NCBI RefSeq assembly: GCF_052056915.1
Contig: NZ_CP195119.1
Span: 4,082,952-4,146,951, forward strand
Reading direction: 5' to 3'
From: MTP4 sp052056915
Lineage (GTDB): Archaea; Halobacteriota; Methanosarcinia; Methanosarcinales; Methanosarcinaceae
Length of the DNA: 64,000 nucleotides
How positions within the stretch are numbered: the first letter of the stretch is position 1; the number at the start of each line of letters is the position of its first letter. Positions 1 to 7,679 of this stretch are shown one piece after another. Both the position numbers and the translations under genes were made by a program. Below the pieces are notes generated by a model, which was given only the letters and a program-made list of their open reading frames with translations, was not told where the DNA came from and ran no database searches.

Positions 1-1
1 T

Positions 2-109
2 ATTAATCTCGTTGACAGAATGAATAAATTCAACAGAATTTCTGCTGCTGAAGCGGATTATATGATTACGGAAGCAAGGGGAATTATCAACCAGATAAAT
101 GCTCAGTAA
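2..109 (+). CDS. C-terminal 35 residues of a protein that begins left of the window
   Basis: An open frame enters from the left edge and stops with TAA at 107-109. The visible end contains RISAAEADYMITEARGII followed by NQINAQ. The helical pattern with an acidic 'EADY' turn resembles the end of FIMAH-type helical domains found at the C-termini of secreted proteases and surface proteins. That resemblance is from memory of the family and the piece is short, so no function is assigned. Translation and stop are clear; identity is open. Confidence 0.6.
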   Translation: MNLVDRMNKFNRISAAEADYMITEARGIINQINAQ

Positions 110-252
110 AACATTTAATTTTTGAAGTGAGGAAATATTCTATTTTCAGGATCATTTCCTCTAATTTTTTACCATTCCCTAAGTGTTAGTTTTCAAAATA
201 TCCTATACTGGACCGCTGAATATTGAATGAAAGCTTTTTTTCATTTTCTACT

Positions 253-432
253 TCATTTGAAATATATCTTTCCTGCCGGCGGTCTGCTGGAATCTCCCTT
301 GAATACATTTGTTATGAAAAGGATAAAAAAGTGAAATTGAAAGTGAAATTGAAAACCCCGTTATTTTGCAGCTTTATAAGGGGCACTTTGCGGGGCTTCT
401 TTAGATTAAGTGATTCTTTTTCCTCTCGTGAG
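253..432 (+). repeat. Composite intergenic repeat, copy 1 (R1-like head plus R2 tail)
   Basis: Positions 253-300 resemble the head of the R1 repeat seen elsewhere in the window (AAATATAT, then a CGG/CTGCT block and AATCT). Positions 300-432 match 2337-2470: both hold GAATAC, TTTGTTA, GAAATTGAAAA and the block GCACTTTGC. Both copies end just past the stop codon of a minus-strand gene. No credible gene lies between 110 and 451. Confidence 0.6.
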
Positions 433-451
433 CTCCTCTCCGGATTTTGAA

Positions 452-1174
452 TCATAACTTTGTAGCTATGATTGAAACCAGATTAAAGTAGTTTCCACCT
501 TCAGCTTCCATCATTCCTATATCCCTCCGAGCATATTCGTTATCACACAAAAGCCAATCCTGCCAGGATTCTTTTAAGCAATTTAACTCTTTGTATTCTT
601 TAATACTTACCAAATCGGAGTTTTTCCATAAATTACACCACCAATCACCTGAGTGTAGAGTTAAAGTCATATCATCACACCAGTATGGCACCAATTCTGC
701 TGGAACTCCATTTGTAAATTCCTGCTTCAAGCCCGGAACTGCAACTGCGATTTGCCCTCCTTTTTTTACGAGTGGAGCAAAATACTTTGTCAAATAATCT
801 TTTTCAACCCCGAAATAGTGATAGGCATCTATACTGATAGCAGCATCAAAAAATTCATTTGCAAAAGGCAAATCGTGGGCTTCTGCGTGTATTGGTATTA
901 TTTTATCTTCCAGTCCCATTGACTTAATTCTCTCATAGTTATCTGTCGCACTTATCCAGAGATCAGTTGCAAAAACTGTAACATCATATTCTTTTGCCAG
1001 GAATATTGAGGTCAGCCCTCTCCCACATCCAAGGTCAAGTATTCTCATGCCTTTCTCAAGCTTCAAGGATTCGGACACTTCTTCAAGAACCTTCATTGCG
1101 TTTGGTCCCATCATGTTTTCTTTAACAAAATCAAAATCGTATCTGTTACTTTTTGTAAACGTCATCATGACCAC
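452..1174 (-). CDS. Class I SAM-dependent methyltransferase
   Basis: A 240-residue protein with a Rossmann methyltransferase fold. Motif I is ILDLGCGRGLTSIFLA at about residues 45-60, an acidic end to strand 2 is at VFATDLW, and motif IV-like FFDAAISIDAYHYFG is at about 108-122. The substrate cannot be read from sequence; the Trp/Asp-rich C-terminal part (residues 160-210) is probably the substrate cap. Several ATGs lie together at the start (MVMM), and the third or fourth Met could be the true start. It is transcribed away from the TrmB-type regulator across 242 bp that contain matching palindromic half-sites, so it is a likely target of that regulator. Confidence 0.85.
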   Translation of the reverse strand: MVMMTFTKSNRYDFDFVKENMMGPNAMKVLEEVSESLKLEKGMRILDLGCGRGLTSIFLAKEYDVTVFATDLWISATDNYERIKSMGLEDKIIPIHAEAHDLPFANEFFDAAISIDAYHYFGVEKDYLTKYFAPLVKKGGQIAVAVPGLKQEFTNGVPAELVPYWCDDMTLTLHSGDWWCNLWKNSDLVSIKEYKELNCLKESWQDWLLCDNEYARRDIGMMEAEGGNYFNLVSIIATKL

Positions 1175-1344
1175 TTTTCGTTATTCTATTCCAGATTATT
1201 TCATGGAGTTTGTTCCATAGAATTCTTTACATGTTCAGTGTAACCTTTGCCACGTATCGTTCTTTTATTCGAACTAATGTATTCAGTCGGTGTAGCCTTT
1301 AACTTAACAACTTCACTTTCATATGCTAGAACCTTTCATATGCT

Positions 1345-1369
1345 TGAACGATAGTATTAATATCGTTCA
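1345..1369. promoter_or_regulatory. Inverted-repeat operator upstream of the TrmB-type regulator
   Basis: TGAACGATA (1345-1353) and TATCGTTCA (1361-1369) form a perfect 9-bp inverted repeat with a 7-bp AT-rich spacer, 47 bp before the regulator's start codon. A third half-site, TATCGTTC, lies at 1255-1262 nearer the divergent methyltransferase. Position and symmetry suggest autoregulation plus control of the methyltransferase; binding is inferred. Confidence 0.55.
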
Positions 1370-1416
1370 GAAAGATAACCGTTTTACTCTACAATAAACT
1401 GAAATGCAGTGAAAAG

Positions 1417-2244
1417 ATGGATGAAAAATTACTTGCAAAAATCGGATTGAACAGGTATGAGAGTTCAGTTTACCTGACACTCCTAAAACAGGATTCTATG
1501 GAAGCAAGCAAATTATCACATGCATCGAAAGTCCCTATAGGTAAGATCTACGAGGTTCTCAAAGCCCTCAAAAACTATGAGCTTGTCGAAATCCTGCCGT
1601 CACGGCCGCAGAGATACCGGGCGGTTGATCCTGAAAGAGCATTTAAGCTCATGTACAAAAGAAAAGAGGAAGAAGTACTCAATGAGCTCAAAATGCTTAA
1701 AGAAACATTTGATGAAATCGAAAGGGAACTTTGCAACGACAATTCGCCACAAAATGTTGAAACTGTCTTCTGGCCTGACAGGTTCCGTAATAATGAACTG
1801 GATGAAATGGTGGCTTCGTCTTTTGAGAAAATCGAGCATGAAATATGTGTTGTAATCCATAGTAAGTACAGACCTGGAAGATCGGAGCTATATGATTCCG
1901 CGGTATCCACCTTTGCCAAAGCTTATTTGAGTTTGGTACCGCGCGGCGTAAAAGTTAAAATGTTGGACCCGGGATCACAGCTACTGCCATCTTTAAAAGA
2001 GCTTATTAATTCGATAGAAGACCTGTCATTTAGACGCAATGTTAAGGACCTGATGGAAGTAAGAATTTTAGAAACCGAATACAATTTTGTAATCATTGAT
2101 TCCAGGATAACCCTGCTCGATATTGAAGACCAGTTCAATACGGGTAGAAACCTCGGTATGACAAGAATATATGATGAATCATATGCAAAGCGATTCAAGG
2201 CAAAATTTGATGAACTCTGGAAAAAGGGTGAATTGTTTATCTGA
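1417..2244 (+). CDS. TrmB-family transcriptional regulator
   Basis: A 275-residue protein. The N-terminal 70 residues form the TrmB winged helix-turn-helix: IGLNRYESSVYLTLL, then EASKLSHASKVPIGKIYEVL and LVEILPSRPQRYRAVDPE. A charged helix (residues 75-105, KRKEEEVLNELKMLKE) follows as a likely dimerisation coiled coil. The C-terminal 150 residues match the TrmB effector region, ending in the usual 'FDELW' helix. Archaeal TrmB proteins act as repressors or activators responding to sugars or other metabolites; the effector here is unknown. The gene is divergent from the methyltransferase, with a palindromic operator immediately upstream. Confidence 0.88.
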   Translation: MDEKLLAKIGLNRYESSVYLTLLKQDSMEASKLSHASKVPIGKIYEVLKALKNYELVEILPSRPQRYRAVDPERAFKLMYKRKEEEVLNELKMLKETFDEIERELCNDNSPQNVETVFWPDRFRNNELDEMVASSFEKIEHEICVVIHSKYRPGRSELYDSAVSTFAKAYLSLVPRGVKVKMLDPGSQLLPSLKELINSIEDLSFRRNVKDLMEVRILETEYNFVIIDSRITLLDIEDQFNTGRNLGMTRIYDESYAKRFKAKFDELWKKGELFI

Positions 2245-2336
2245 CATTCATTTCACAAGACCCGCTAAACCTTGAAGAAAAGCGGGGGGAGTATGAAGTT
2301 TTGCAGGCTGCTTGCCTGTGAGGGGATTGCAGAGGA

Positions 2337-2470
2337 GATGTCTGCTGAAATCTTTACCCGAATACGTTTGTTAAGACAAAGTTAGGAAAAAGGAAATTGA
2401 AAAACCGTAATTTTTGCAACTTTAGAAGGAGCACTTTGCAGGGCATTTTTCGGATTACTCGATTTTATTC
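2337..2470 (+). repeat. Composite intergenic repeat, copy 2 (R2)
   Basis: Shares ordered blocks with 270-432: TCTGCTG, GAATAC, TTTGTTA, GAAATTGAAAA, TTTTGCA and GCACTTTGC. It abuts and slightly overlaps the stop codon of the next minus-strand gene, just as copy 1 abuts the methyltransferase. It may act in 3' end formation or be a decayed mobile sequence. Confidence 0.55.
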
Positions 2471-2791
2471 TTTTACCCTCCTTGCTAAAAAAGTAGAACT
2501 GTCTCCAAGATGAATTCTAAATTCGCCTTCCAGTACATCTTTTTCTTTCATCCTGACCCAACCACTACCCGAGGCGGGGTCGCACTCATCATTTCCTTCC
2601 CAGGTAAATTCGAACCTTTTGCCATCAACGTAATCAACAACCCTCCCGTCGATATCCCCATAAACCAGACCAAATTGAAAATGCCCCAGGTTGTCTGGCT
2701 TTATCATAATATAGGCCTGAACTTCCATATTGAAATAGTCTTCATCCCACATTTCCATCTCATAAATGTGCCATGTTCCTGTGAAGTCCAT
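2465..2791 (-). CDS. Conserved small protein of unknown function
   Basis: A 108-residue acidic protein rich in aromatic residues and alternating strands (TGTWHIYEMEMWDEDY, FQFGLVYGDIDGRVVDYVDG, FEFTWEGNDE), probably a single beta-barrel or beta-sandwich domain. No enzyme motif is visible. The frame stays open upstream to 2875, but those extra codons come from a copy of the R1 repeat: the R1 copy at 4390 encodes the related string QIGAAHRPKKYIL in the same frame. I therefore prefer the ATG at 2791, where MDFTGTWHIYEM begins. The alternative start at 2875 would add 28 residues. It stands alone between repeats, divergent from the HicBA-type locus. Confidence 0.7.
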   Translation of the reverse strand: MDFTGTWHIYEMEMWDEDYFNMEVQAYIMIKPDNLGHFQFGLVYGDIDGRVVDYVDGKRFEFTWEGNDECDPASGSGWVRMKEKDVLEGEFRIHLGDSSTFLARRVKE

Positions 2792-2821
2792 AATTTTGGC
2801 TCTTCCCCCTATAATCCATTC

Positions 2822-2871
2822 ATCTAAAATATATTTCATCGGTCGTCGGGCTGCTTCAATCATCCCCGAAT
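2822..2871 (+). repeat. R1 repeat copy overlapping the 5' end of a gene
   Basis: TAAAATATATTT, then TCGGTCG, GGGCTGCTTC and AATC in order and spacing like R1 copies at 3687, 4390 and 4727. It supplies the upstream extension of the minus-strand gene ending at 2465. Confidence 0.6.
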
Positions 2872-2989
2872 CCATTTCAAGAAGCCTGAAAAATCGACAA
2901 CTAAAAAACTTTAGTTCTCTTATCCACAGAATCTATATAAGATTTAAACAGCATAAAACTAGATATACCATTTTCGGACAGGTGTAATC

Positions 2990-3253
2990 ATGCTTATCCA
3001 GTATATCCAGGCAGCCCTTGAAAAAGCTGGATACGAAATAATTGATAATAAGGAACCCTATTACGGGGAGGTTCCCGAACTTGAAGGTGTATGGGCTACC
3101 GGCGAGACCCTTGAAGAATGCCGCAGAAACCTGGAAGAAGTCATCGATGAATGGATTATTTTCAGGTTGAGGAATGGACTGCTTCTGCCCCGGATTGGAG
3201 AGCATATTATCAAAGAACCGGGAAACATCGTGATGGAAAATGAAAGTGCGTGA
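2990..3253 (+). CDS. hicB: HicB-family antitoxin
   Basis: An 87-residue protein with the HicB/UPF0150 fold: YIQAALEKAGYEIIDN, then the hallmark strand-turn EPYYGEVPELEGVWATGETLEECRRNLEE and a WIIFRL helix. HicB antitoxins neutralise the HicA mRNA interferase and repress their own promoter. The gene overlaps the following hicA by 14 bp, typical of translational coupling. A TATA-like TCTATATAAGATT lies about 50 bp upstream and an AGGTG ribosome site sits just before the ATG. Confidence 0.85.
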   Translation: MLIQYIQAALEKAGYEIIDNKEPYYGEVPELEGVWATGETLEECRRNLEEVIDEWIIFRLRNGLLLPRIGEHIIKEPGNIVMENESA

Positions 3254-3404
3254 GGTTATAAAACTCCTCGAAGCCGATGGCTGGTATCTGGTCGCTACGA
3301 GAGGCAGCCACCGGCAATATAAGCACTCGAGCAAACCAGGCCGGGTAACAATCGCAGGTCATAGCCGAGATGATCTTGCTCCGGGGACATTGAACAGTAT
3401 ATGA
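3240..3404 (+). pseudogene. hicA: HicA-family toxin, C-terminally truncated by a nonsense codon
   Basis: The 54-codon frame reads MKVREVIKLLEADGWYLVAT followed by RGSHRQYKH and GRVTIAGHSRDDLAPGTL, the compact dsRBD-like HicA fold with the catalytic His of GSH retained. It stops at TGA 3402-3404 after LNSI. The same frame continues with KQAQLKMED to a second TGA at 3432-3434, closely matching the usual ending of the family (SILKQA), so a Leu codon appears to have become TGA. The last helix of about eight residues would be lost. It may be inactive or weakened, which would make the intact neighbouring antitoxins dispensable. Confidence 0.75.
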
Positions 3405-3436
3405 AAGCAAGCTCAGTTGAAAATGGAGGATTGATC

Positions 3437-3679
3437 ATGTACCGTTTCCTTGTTGTGATCGAAAAAGCAAACAACAATTATTCAGCATATTCCCCTGACC
3501 TTCCAGGCTGTGTAGCTACCGGCTCCACCCGGGCTGAGGTAGAACAAAATATCCATGAGGCTATTGAAATGCATGTCCAGGGACTGCTTGAAGACAATTT
3601 GCCAATTCCGGAATCGGAATCCTTTGCTGAGTATGTAGCTATTGCTGAAAAACCTTCCACCAGCTCAGAAGCTGTGTAA
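3437..3679 (+). CDS. hicB: Second HicB-family antitoxin beside the truncated hicA
   Basis: An 80-residue protein: MYRFLVVIEKANNNYSAYSP, then DLPGCVATGSTRAEVEQNIHEAI and an amphipathic helix ending in VQGLLEDNLPIPE. This is the RNase H-like partial fold of HicB. The ATG at 3437 is chosen because GGAGGA (3425-3430) lies at correct spacing and the fold begins there; the frame is open to 3401. It starts two bases after the second stop of the hicA frame, so the truncated toxin is flanked by two antitoxin genes, an unusual B-A-B order. Confidence 0.8.
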   Translation: MYRFLVVIEKANNNYSAYSPDLPGCVATGSTRAEVEQNIHEAIEMHVQGLLEDNLPIPESESFAEYVAIAEKPSTSSEAV

Positions 3680-3686
3680 ATCCCAA

Positions 3687-3800
3687 TTCAGTTAAAATAT
3701 ATTTTTTCGGTTTGCGGGCTGCTTTGATCTGATCCTCTCCCGCTTCCGCCTGTCCGAATTCGAGCGATATAAATCCCCTCCGAAAGTATTCAGCTAAGAA
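3687..3800 (+). repeat. R1 dispersed intergenic repeat
   Basis: CAGTTAAAATATATTTTTTC followed by a GCGGGCTGCTT block, a C-rich stretch (CTCCCGCTTCCGCCTGTCC) and GAATTCGAGCGAT. The same ordered blocks recur at 4390, 4727, 7377, 7537 and 13449, always in this orientation and always between accessory modules. Confidence 0.75.
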
Positions 3801-3897
3801 GCGTCAGTTCCTATTTCGCTCATTTTTTTCTTTCTTCAATCCCCCTCAACCAACTCTACCCATAGGAATTTAAGCAAAAAGCCTTATAATCGATATT

Positions 3898-4116
3898 ATG
3901 AGGTTCAAAATTATCCTTGAGGAAGACGAAGAAGCCGGAGGATTTATTGCCAGCTGCCCCGGCTTACTAGGCTGTTTTTCGCAGGGGGATACGGCTGAAG
4001 AAGCTATCGGAAATATTAAAGAAGCGATTCAGGCCTGTCTGGAATCCCTCGCAGAAGATGAACTGCAGGAATGCATAGGGAAGTCATCCTGCAGAGTGGT
4101 TGATGTGGTTGCTTGA
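3898..4116 (+). CDS. hicB: HicB-family antitoxin of the second locus
   Basis: A 72-residue protein with the short HicB form: MRFKIILEEDEEAGGFIASC, PGLLGCFSQGDTAEEAIGNI and a helix KEAIQACLESL. It lacks a C-terminal DNA-binding extension. The next gene starts at the very next base after its stop, so the pair is co-translated. A TATA-like stretch (CCTTATAATCGATATT) lies immediately upstream, close enough that the transcript may be nearly leaderless. Confidence 0.85.
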   Translation: MRFKIILEEDEEAGGFIASCPGLLGCFSQGDTAEEAIGNIKEAIQACLESLAEDELQECIGKSSCRVVDVVA

Positions 4117-4341
4117 ATGTCCGGACTTCCTGTAATTTCCGGGATGCAGGCGATTAAAGCCTTTTCTAAAGCTGGCTGGTTCCCTCACCGGCAGGTGGGA
4201 AGCCATGTTGTCCTGAGGAAGAAAGGTTCAAAAGTCACTTTGACTGTTCCGAAGCATAAGGAACTGAAACCGGGCCTTTTGAGAAAGTTGATAAAAACTT
4301 CAGGACTTACGGTAGAAGAATTCGAAGCTCTTTTGAAGTAA
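4117..4341 (+). CDS. hicA: HicA-family mRNA interferase toxin
   Basis: A 74-residue protein: LPVISGMQAIKAFSKAGW, then RQVGSHVVLRKKGSKVTLTV with the catalytic His of GSH, PKHKELKPGLLRKLIKTSG and a C-terminal helix VEEFEALLK. It is full length, unlike the truncated hicA 0.9 kb upstream. HicA toxins cleave mRNA and are silenced by the adjacent HicB. The two HicA proteins in this window share little sequence, so the loci are independent arrivals, not a recent duplication. Confidence 0.87.
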   Translation: MSGLPVISGMQAIKAFSKAGWFPHRQVGSHVVLRKKGSKVTLTVPKHKELKPGLLRKLIKTSGLTVEEFEALLK

Positions 4342-4389
4342 GGTTTGTGGTTTGGCCATTTTTTGGATTATATAGAGTTTTTCCAATCC

Positions 4390-4540
4390 CATAGCAGTTA
4401 AGATATATTTTTTCGGTCGGTGGGCTGCTCCAATCTGCCCCTCCCCCCGCCTCCGCCTATCCGAATTCAAGCGATCGAAAACCCCTCCTCCGGTGATTTT
4501 CATTTAAAAGCAGTAAGTTTCCCTCTCGCTCATTTTTCTC
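4390..4540 (+). repeat. R1 dispersed intergenic repeat
   Basis: GCAGTTAAGATATATTTTTTC, GGTGGGCTGCTCCAATCTGC, a CCTCCCCCCGCCTCCGCC stretch, GAATTCAAGCGATCG, and a tail (TTTAAAAGCAG..AAGTTTCC..CTCATTTTTC) shared with the copy at 7377. It directly follows the second HicBA-type locus. Confidence 0.75.
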
Positions 4541-4566
4541 ACCCGAGTTTCGCTTCGGGAGCACGA

Positions 4567-4605
4567 GGTCCGTTTCGCTTCGCTCAAGCGGACTGAGAAT
4601 TTTTC
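4567..4605. repeat. Hairpin element with GTCCG...CGGACT arms
   Basis: GGTCCGTTTCGCTTCGCTC followed by AAGCGGACT can fold on its 5-6 bp arms. A very similar element lies at 60887-60921, 56 kb away. Neither is near a recognisable mobile gene. Confidence 0.45.
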
Positions 4606-4726
4606 TCAACTTGGCAAGCTGATCTCTGATACTGGCTCCCTCGGGGCTGCTTTTAGAAAATCAATACGACCTTTTGCGTGGAGTGTTTTCGAATTGCAGT
4701 GGTACATTTTTCTCTCGATCTCATTT

Positions 4727-4800
4727 CAGTTAAAATATATTTTTTCGGTCGGTGGGCTGCTTCGATCTAACTCCTTGGAACCGCTTGTCCATGATCCCCT
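4727..4800 (+). repeat. R1 dispersed intergenic repeat (shorter copy)
   Basis: CAGTTAAAATATATTTTTTC, GGTCGGTGGGCTGCTTCGAT and a diverged tail. The preceding GTGGAGTGTTTT and CTCTC blocks recur ahead of the copy at 13449, showing that the homologous unit extends about 60 bp upstream of the core. The 4342-4895 spacer otherwise holds no gene I can support. Confidence 0.7.
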
Positions 4801-4895
4801 TCAATCTATCAATATGGAAAAGGGTTCTCTATCGAATGAAGTATTCCATTTCGAAAAAAGGTAGTCACTCTTCAGAAAATTCCCAAAACTCTGTA

Positions 4896-5108
4896 TTACA
4901 TTCTGTTTTTTGCGTAGATTACTAGGATTAGTATTGCAAAAGCAGGTAATCCCAACCAGGCAAATCCAGGCATTGTTATTGGATACCCAGCGATACTTCC
5001 TGTTTGTGGACTTGTTAAGAATTTTAGTAAAACAATCAAAGAAAGAAATCCACCAGCGATTAAGAACATCCAAACAACTAAGGTTAAGGAATCATCATCC
5101 GAGTACAT
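4896..5108 (-). CDS. Small two-helix membrane protein
   Basis: A 70-residue protein with two hydrophobic segments, about residues 8-30 (LTLVVWMFLIAGGFLSLIVL) and 45-65 (FAWLGLPAFAILILVIYA), separated by a short polar loop. TATA-like sequences AAATTATATATC and AAATATTTAATATT lie 20-60 bp upstream on the minus strand. No family is recognised. It is a single gene between R1 copies and the first HEAT-repeat gene. Confidence 0.55.
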   Translation of the reverse strand: MYSDDDSLTLVVWMFLIAGGFLSLIVLLKFLTSPQTGSIAGYPITMPGFAWLGLPAFAILILVIYAKNRM

Positions 5109-5228
5109 AATCTAAATACATATTTACAATATTAAATATTTTTGATCTGTTGGTGATATATAATTTGCATTTAGTGAAGAGTTGAGGAGCATATGGCAAT
5201 ATCTTGATTATCGCTTAAAATATGACGT

Positions 5229-7304
5229 TCAAAAAAGGTGATCTTTTATTTTTTTGACCAATGTTGTAGATAAGCTTGAAAGTTTAATTCCATCATTCCC
5301 TTGGATTTTTCCTTCAATCTCTCCTTTTTCATGGTCTGAAAACTTCTGGATAGGTATCGTTTTAGTAACTTTCATTCCATTGCCGTAGAAGTCTGCCCCA
5401 AGAGATATTGTGAGATCTGTGTGAGATTCCGAAATATAGATAATAATATCATCAAGCTTTCTCTCCATTGAATCTATTTTTTGTTCCATACATAATTTAG
5501 GAATCAATGGAACGAGGGTAGCCACCATCCCATACTGCTTTGCCAAGTCTTTCTGCTCCCTAATTTGCTGGATTCTATCGAAAATATGCTGATTTGAAGG
5601 TACTATGGGAATACTCGATTCTAAAGCAAAAATAAGGTTTTCGACATTCCAGCTCATCTCTTCCTGACTCCCAATCTCCCATTTCTGAACTTCCCGACTG
5701 ACAGCACATGCAATTTCTTCCGTATCAGTACCTTTAGATTCCCGGCACGCGGTCTTTGCTTTCTCCTGGATTTCTTCGAGGAGGGATTTTAGTTTTCGAT
5801 CGAGGATGGGAAGGCCTTTTCTCATTGTAGCTGTTGCAAAAGGTGCTGCTTCTTCGGCATCTCTCATGAGTTCTGCTGCATGCTCACAATATTTTCTATA
5901 GAAATTAAGCTCACCTTTCATAGCATTTAAATCCATATTTTCTGCATTCTGGACTTCTTTTAATGCTTTAGCAAGGTTTTCAACAGCCTCAATGAGCATT
6001 TTTTTATTTTCCGATCCCTCTATAGCATTCTTTGCATCTTCAAGGTACGTTTTTAGCTCTTCATTTGCTTCGTTTTGTTCCTTGAAAATTATTGTGTGGA
6101 AGGAGCGATAAAAGGGTAGACAAAATTGAGCAGGGTTAAATGAAGTTGAAACTTTTGCAGCTTCTTCAAAAAACTTAATGGCGCTTTCTAATTCTCTTTT
6201 ATAATCTTCTTCATTTTCAGTCTGTGATGCCTCATAAATTGAAACCTTTCCAAGGGAGTAATTTGCATTCATTTTCACTTCCCTTGATTCATCATTTGTG
6301 AGACTTATTAAATCGTTCTTTGCTTGAATTTTATCTGGAACAGCCGAATATGCATAACCTATGGAGTAAGCTACATTAAGTCTTATGTGCTTATTTTCTT
6401 CCGATTCGAGTTTGTGTAAATCATCCCAAGCCTGCTGTTTATTGGGAGTTCCTGAATTTATAGAGCAAAGGGCGAATGCCACACCTTCCTTAATATATTT
6501 GTCCTCATCTTTTGCTAATCGGTGCAGATCTTCCCATGCCTGTTTCTTATCTGGACAATTTGATAAGACAAATTTAAGTGCCAATGCTGCATTTCCTCTA
6601 ACAATTGCACTTTCATTTTCTGTAAGCTTATGTATGTCTTCCCACGCTTGTTTTTTGTTAGGCACTTCTAAATAAATATGTCCAAGGGAAAATGCTGAAT
6701 TCCTTTGCACCTCTTGGTCCTTGTGTGTCATGAGATTTATTAAGTCGTCCCATGATTTTTGTTTGTCAAGGACATGCGGTAAAACAAGAAAAAGGGTAAA
6801 TGCTGCACTTCCTCTTACAGAATTTTCTTCATCATTCAAAAGGCGTATTAAGTCATCCCAAACTTCTCGTTTATTAGGAATCTCTGCAAAAGTAAGATCA
6901 ATGAAAGTTGTTATGCCTGACCTAACATCACTATTTTTATGGTTTACACGTTTATGTAAATCCTCCCATGCTTTTTTCGTATTTGGAACATGGGAGAAGG
7001 CATAAGCGAGAATATTTGATGTTGTACATATCAACTCTTTATCTTCATAAGTCAGGAGTTCAATCAAATCATTCCATGCTTTTTGTTTATCAGGAACATG
7101 GCGGAAAACATCTATTAAACACTCTGTTACATATGACTTCACATAGCCATTATTTTCGGTAACTGTAAATTTCACTAAATCTTGCCATATATTTTGTTGA
7201 TCTGAGATTATTTTAAAATTCTTTTTTAGTTCTTTCAATGCTTCCCTACGTTCCATCGGGTCGGAACTTGAGTATTTTCTATAGAATTCCTCTTGACCGA
7301 ACAA
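5229..7304 (-). CDS. HEAT-repeat protein with a conserved helical C-terminal domain (paralogue 1)
   Basis: A 691-residue protein. Residues 20-345 are about eight HEAT-like repeats of 36-38 residues built on the core PNKKQAWEDLHKL..DE....VR..AA..LG.. Residues 360-560 form a helical region including FYRKYCEHAAELM and a block (LLEEIQEKAKTACRES) nearly identical to the paralogue at 10583. The last 100 residues are strand-rich (DLTISLGADFYGNGMKV). HEAT solenoids bind proteins or nucleic acids; no enzyme motif is visible. The frame appears to start at TTG (7304), aligning with the GTG start of the paralogue (MFGQEEF versus MDQEEI). No signal peptide or membrane segment, so it is probably cytoplasmic. 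Confidence 0.8.
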   Translation of the reverse strand: MFGQEEFYRKYSSSDPMERREALKELKKNFKIISDQQNIWQDLVKFTVTENNGYVKSYVTECLIDVFRHVPDKQKAWNDLIELLTYEDKELICTTSNILAYAFSHVPNTKKAWEDLHKRVNHKNSDVRSGITTFIDLTFAEIPNKREVWDDLIRLLNDEENSVRGSAAFTLFLVLPHVLDKQKSWDDLINLMTHKDQEVQRNSAFSLGHIYLEVPNKKQAWEDIHKLTENESAIVRGNAALALKFVLSNCPDKKQAWEDLHRLAKDEDKYIKEGVAFALCSINSGTPNKQQAWDDLHKLESEENKHIRLNVAYSIGYAYSAVPDKIQAKNDLISLTNDESREVKMNANYSLGKVSIYEASQTENEEDYKRELESAIKFFEEAAKVSTSFNPAQFCLPFYRSFHTIIFKEQNEANEELKTYLEDAKNAIEGSENKKMLIEAVENLAKALKEVQNAENMDLNAMKGELNFYRKYCEHAAELMRDAEEAAPFATATMRKGLPILDRKLKSLLEEIQEKAKTACRESKGTDTEEIACAVSREVQKWEIGSQEEMSWNVENLIFALESSIPIVPSNQHIFDRIQQIREQKDLAKQYGMVATLVPLIPKLCMEQKIDSMERKLDDIIIYISESHTDLTISLGADFYGNGMKVTKTIPIQKFSDHEKGEIEGKIQGNDGIKLSSLSTTLVKKIKDHLF

Positions 7305-7376
7305 ATAACTGCACCACTATCCATTAACACCTTTAAAAAATAAAACAATTCCCATTTGTTGTTCAAACATTTATCA

Positions 7377-7530
7377 AGTCAATTAAAATATATTTTTCTG
7401 GTCAGCGGGCTGCTCCAATCTGCCCCTCCCCCCGCCTCCGCCTGTCCGAATTCGAGCGATCGAACCCCTCTCCGGCAATGTTCTTTAAAAGCAGCAAGTT
7501 TCCATCCCTCTCATTTTTCGCTTCCCTCTA
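7377..7530 (+). repeat. R1 dispersed intergenic repeat
   Basis: AATTAAAATATATTTTTCTG, GCGGGCTGCTCCAATCTGCC, CCTCCCCCCGCCTCCGCC, GAATTCGAGCGATCGAA and the tail TTTAAAAGCAGCAAGTTTCC. It is nearly the same as the copy at 4390. Read on the minus strand, its AAAATATATTTTAATT could serve as a TATA box for the HEAT gene. Confidence 0.75.
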
Positions 7531-7536
7531 TACCAA

Positions 7537-7606
7537 TTATGTAAAAATATATTTTTCAGTTGAGGGTTTCTTCACTCTGAATCTTTGGATACTCTTGCCT
7601 ATGGAG
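7537..7606 (+). repeat. R1-related repeat (diverged second copy)
   Basis: TGTAAAAATATATTTTTCAG, then a G-rich turn, CTTCACTCTGAATC and GGAT.CTCTTGCC follow the R1 order with many changes. It lies directly after the previous copy, so two R1 units are in tandem in the 7305-7679 spacer. Confidence 0.5.
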
Positions 7607-7679
7607 AATGATAAAAAGTCAAAAAATTAAGTGTTTTTTGATTTATGGAGCTGTAGTTTACACTTTTAATTATTTCCAT

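Noticed and set aside
223..450. 75-codon plus-strand frame before the methyltransferase
   Set aside because: It lies wholly in the R1/R2 repeat, which is shared with other spacers.
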